This document shows, one piece after another, positions 3,771-5,063 of a stretch of 5,063 bases of DNA (position 1 is the first letter of the stretch; each line of letters opens with the position of its first letter). Under the pieces are notes generated by a model. It did not search any database. It was given only the letters and a program-made list of their open reading frames with translations, and had not been told where the DNA came from. The position numbers were made by a program, and so were the translations under genes. Where the stretch lies: the NCBI GenBank assembly GCA_900321335.1, contig ONVR01000130.1, forward strand, positions 1-5,063, in the 5' to 3' direction. This stretch comes from an uncultured Eubacteriales bacterium. Its GTDB lineage: Bacteria > Bacillota > Clostridia > Oscillospirales > Oscillospiraceae.

Positions 3771-5042
3771 ATGAAAGACATTTATCTTGTTAACTGCTGC
3801 CGTACCGCTGTCGGTTCCTACGGCGGCTCTCTGAAGGACGTTCCCGCCGCACAGCTGGGCGCCGTGGTCGTCAAGGAAGCGCTCAGCCGCGCCGGCGTCA
3901 AGCCCGAGCAGGTGGACGAGGTCATGTTCGGCTGCTGCATCACCGCCGGACTGGGCCAGAACGTCGCTCGCCAGGTCTCATTGAAGGCCGGTGTGCCTGT
4001 GTCCGTGCCCGCCTATTCCATCAACATGGTCTGCGGCTCCGGTATGAAAGCTGTCATTGAGGCTGCCCGCGCCATCGCTGCCGACGACGCCGAGATCGTG
4101 GTCTGCGGCGGTACCGAGAACATGTCCGCGGCTCCTTATGCCCTGCCCGATGAGCGCTGGGGCGCCAGAATGGGCAACAAGAAAGTGATCGATACCATGG
4201 TCAACGACGCCCTGTGGGATGCCTACAGCGATTATCACATGGGTACCACCGCCGAAAATATCTGCGACGTGTGGGGGCTGACCCGTGAGGAGCTGGACGC
4301 CTTCGCCCTTGCCTCTCAGCAGAAGACCGAGGCCGCTCAGAACGCCGGCAAGTTCGACGATGAGATCGTGCCTGTCACCGTTAAAATGAAAAAGCAGACC
4401 GTAGAGTTCAAGGTGGACGAGTTCCCCCGTCACGGCACCACCGCCGAGGGCCTTGCCAAGCTCAAGGGCGCCTTCCCCGCTTCCTCTGACAACGCCTTTG
4501 TCGCCAACGGCGGCACTGTAGAGGACACCTTCGGCGCCAAGTGCTGCAAGCCCGGTAATTCCGAATACGGCATCGGCCGCGTCACCGCCGGCAACGCCTC
4601 CGGCATCAATGACGGCGCCGCCGCCATCGTGCTGGCCTCTGGCGAGGCTGTTGCCAAGTACGGCCTCAAGCCCATGGCCAAGCTGGTCTCCTGGGGCCAG
4701 GGCGGTGTGGATCCCAAGATCATGGGCACCGGTCCCATCCCCGCCTCCCGTCAGGCGCTTGGTAAAGCCGGTCTGACCATCAACGATATGGACCTGGTGG
4801 AGGCCAACGAGGCCTTTGCCGCCCAGTCTCTGGCCGTAGCCAAGGAGCTCGGCTTCGACATGGAGAAGGTCAACGTCAACGGCGGCGCCCTGTCCATCGG
4901 CCACCCTGTAGGCTGCTCCGGCGCCCGCATCATCGTAACCCTGATCCATGAGATGCAGAAGCGGGAAGAGGCCAAAAAGGGCCTTGCCACGCTGTGCATC
5001 GGCGGCGGCATGGGTGTTGCCACTGTCTGGGAGAAGTGCTGA
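3771..5042 (+). CDS. thlA/atoB-like: Acetyl-CoA C-acetyltransferase (biosynthetic thiolase) with a ~30-residue insertion
   Basis: This cytoplasmic enzyme joins two acetyl-CoA into acetoacetyl-CoA and CoA (EC 2.3.1.9), the first step toward butyryl-CoA. All thiolase landmarks are present: RTAVGSYGG (11-19), the nucleophile Cys88 in NMVCGSGMKA, GGTENMS (113-119), DEFPRHGTT (216-224), VTAGNASGINDGAA, NEAFA (346-350), GHPVGCSGAR with His378, and CIGGGMG with the second catalytic Cys409. The protein has 423 residues where relatives have about 392. The excess sits at ~236-269, between GLAKLKGAF and GRVTAGNASG, where relatives have only a few residues. The catalytic residues after it are shifted by 30-31 against the Zoogloea numbering, confirming one clean in-frame insertion. 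Vicinal cysteines occur at 9-10, 55-56 and 258-259. The start has an optimal AGGAGG. Arg codons are CGC/CGT in 10 of 12 cases, suggesting high expression. Related beta-ketothiolase activity on longer acyl chains cannot be excluded. Confidence 0.96.
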   Translation: MKDIYLVNCCRTAVGSYGGSLKDVPAAQLGAVVVKEALSRAGVKPEQVDEVMFGCCITAGLGQNVARQVSLKAGVPVSVPAYSINMVCGSGMKAVIEAARAIAADDAEIVVCGGTENMSAAPYALPDERWGARMGNKKVIDTMVNDALWDAYSDYHMGTTAENICDVWGLTREELDAFALASQQKTEAAQNAGKFDDEIVPVTVKMKKQTVEFKVDEFPRHGTTAEGLAKLKGAFPASSDNAFVANGGTVEDTFGAKCCKPGNSEYGIGRVTAGNASGINDGAAAIVLASGEAVAKYGLKPMAKLVSWGQGGVDPKIMGTGPIPASRQALGKAGLTINDMDLVEANEAFAAQSLAVAKELGFDMEKVNVNGGALSIGHPVGCSGARIIVTLIHEMQKREEAKKGLATLCIGGGMGVATVWEKC

Positions 5043-5063
5043 GCCGGTAACCGATCAACATAA
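5043..5063 (+). other. Short tail after the thiolase stop
   Basis: The last 21 bases hold no terminator, ribosome binding site or start codon, so whether the thiolase is followed by further genes in one transcript cannot be told from this window. Confidence 0.5.

Noticed and set aside
4476..4577. Frameshift or assembly error as the cause of the long thiolase
   Set aside because: The same frame is kept before and after, codon usage in the segment matches the rest of the gene, and no stretch duplicates a neighbouring part of the protein.
3978..4949. 323-residue open frame on the minus strand inside the thiolase
   Set aside because: It lies antisense to a clear thiolase. The low-complexity Gly/Ala/Val/Asp-rich translation is what GC-rich, codon-biased genes produce in the opposite frame, and no ribosome binding site was noted.

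Overview
The window is GC-rich bacterial DNA with tight gene packing, strong AGGAGG-type ribosome binding sites and a gene content typical of a strict anaerobe: rubredoxin, ferredoxin-flavodoxin fusion, iron-sulfur flavoprotein and a biosynthetic acetyl-CoA acetyltransferase. This fits a high-GC gut Clostridia of the Oscillospiraceae type (butyrate-producing relatives). That placement is inferred from gene content and composition, not from a marker gene.

Layout. (1) Positions 1-2282, plus strand: the end of an operon of four redox proteins. It holds a 5'-truncated protein ending in a rubredoxin domain, an EFR1-type ferrodoxin (flavodoxin fold plus two [4Fe-4S] clusters), a flavin-reductase-like protein, and an iron-sulfur flavoprotein of the NADPH-dependent FMN reductase family. 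The gaps are 3 nt, 19 nt and an 8-nt overlap, and a strong hairpin closes the operon at 2330-2370. (2) Positions 2419-3109, minus strand: a monocistronic hexapeptide-repeat sugar O-acetyltransferase with its own promoter, ribosome binding site and U-tract terminator, convergent with the redox operon. (3) Positions 3156-3667, plus strand: a small cupin with its own promoter(s) and a terminator hairpin; it lacks the usual cupin metal-binding histidines. (4) Positions 3692-5042, plus strand: acetyl-CoA C-acetyltransferase (thiolase), with a good promoter and ribosome binding site. The thiolase carries an extra segment of about 30 residues and three vicinal cysteine pairs.

How they may work together. 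The first four genes look like one electron-transfer module, with flavin, rubredoxin-type iron and [4Fe-4S] centres in adjacent products; its terminal substrate cannot be read from the sequence. The thiolase condenses two acetyl-CoA to acetoacetyl-CoA, the entry step to butyrate-type fermentation, but no other butyrate gene is in the window. The thiolase and cupin use a codon set unlike the redox operon (Arg CGC/CGT against CGG), which suggests higher expression. I see no mobile element, CRISPR array, tRNA or rRNA. The most unusual sequence features are the thiolase insertion and the cupin without metal ligands.
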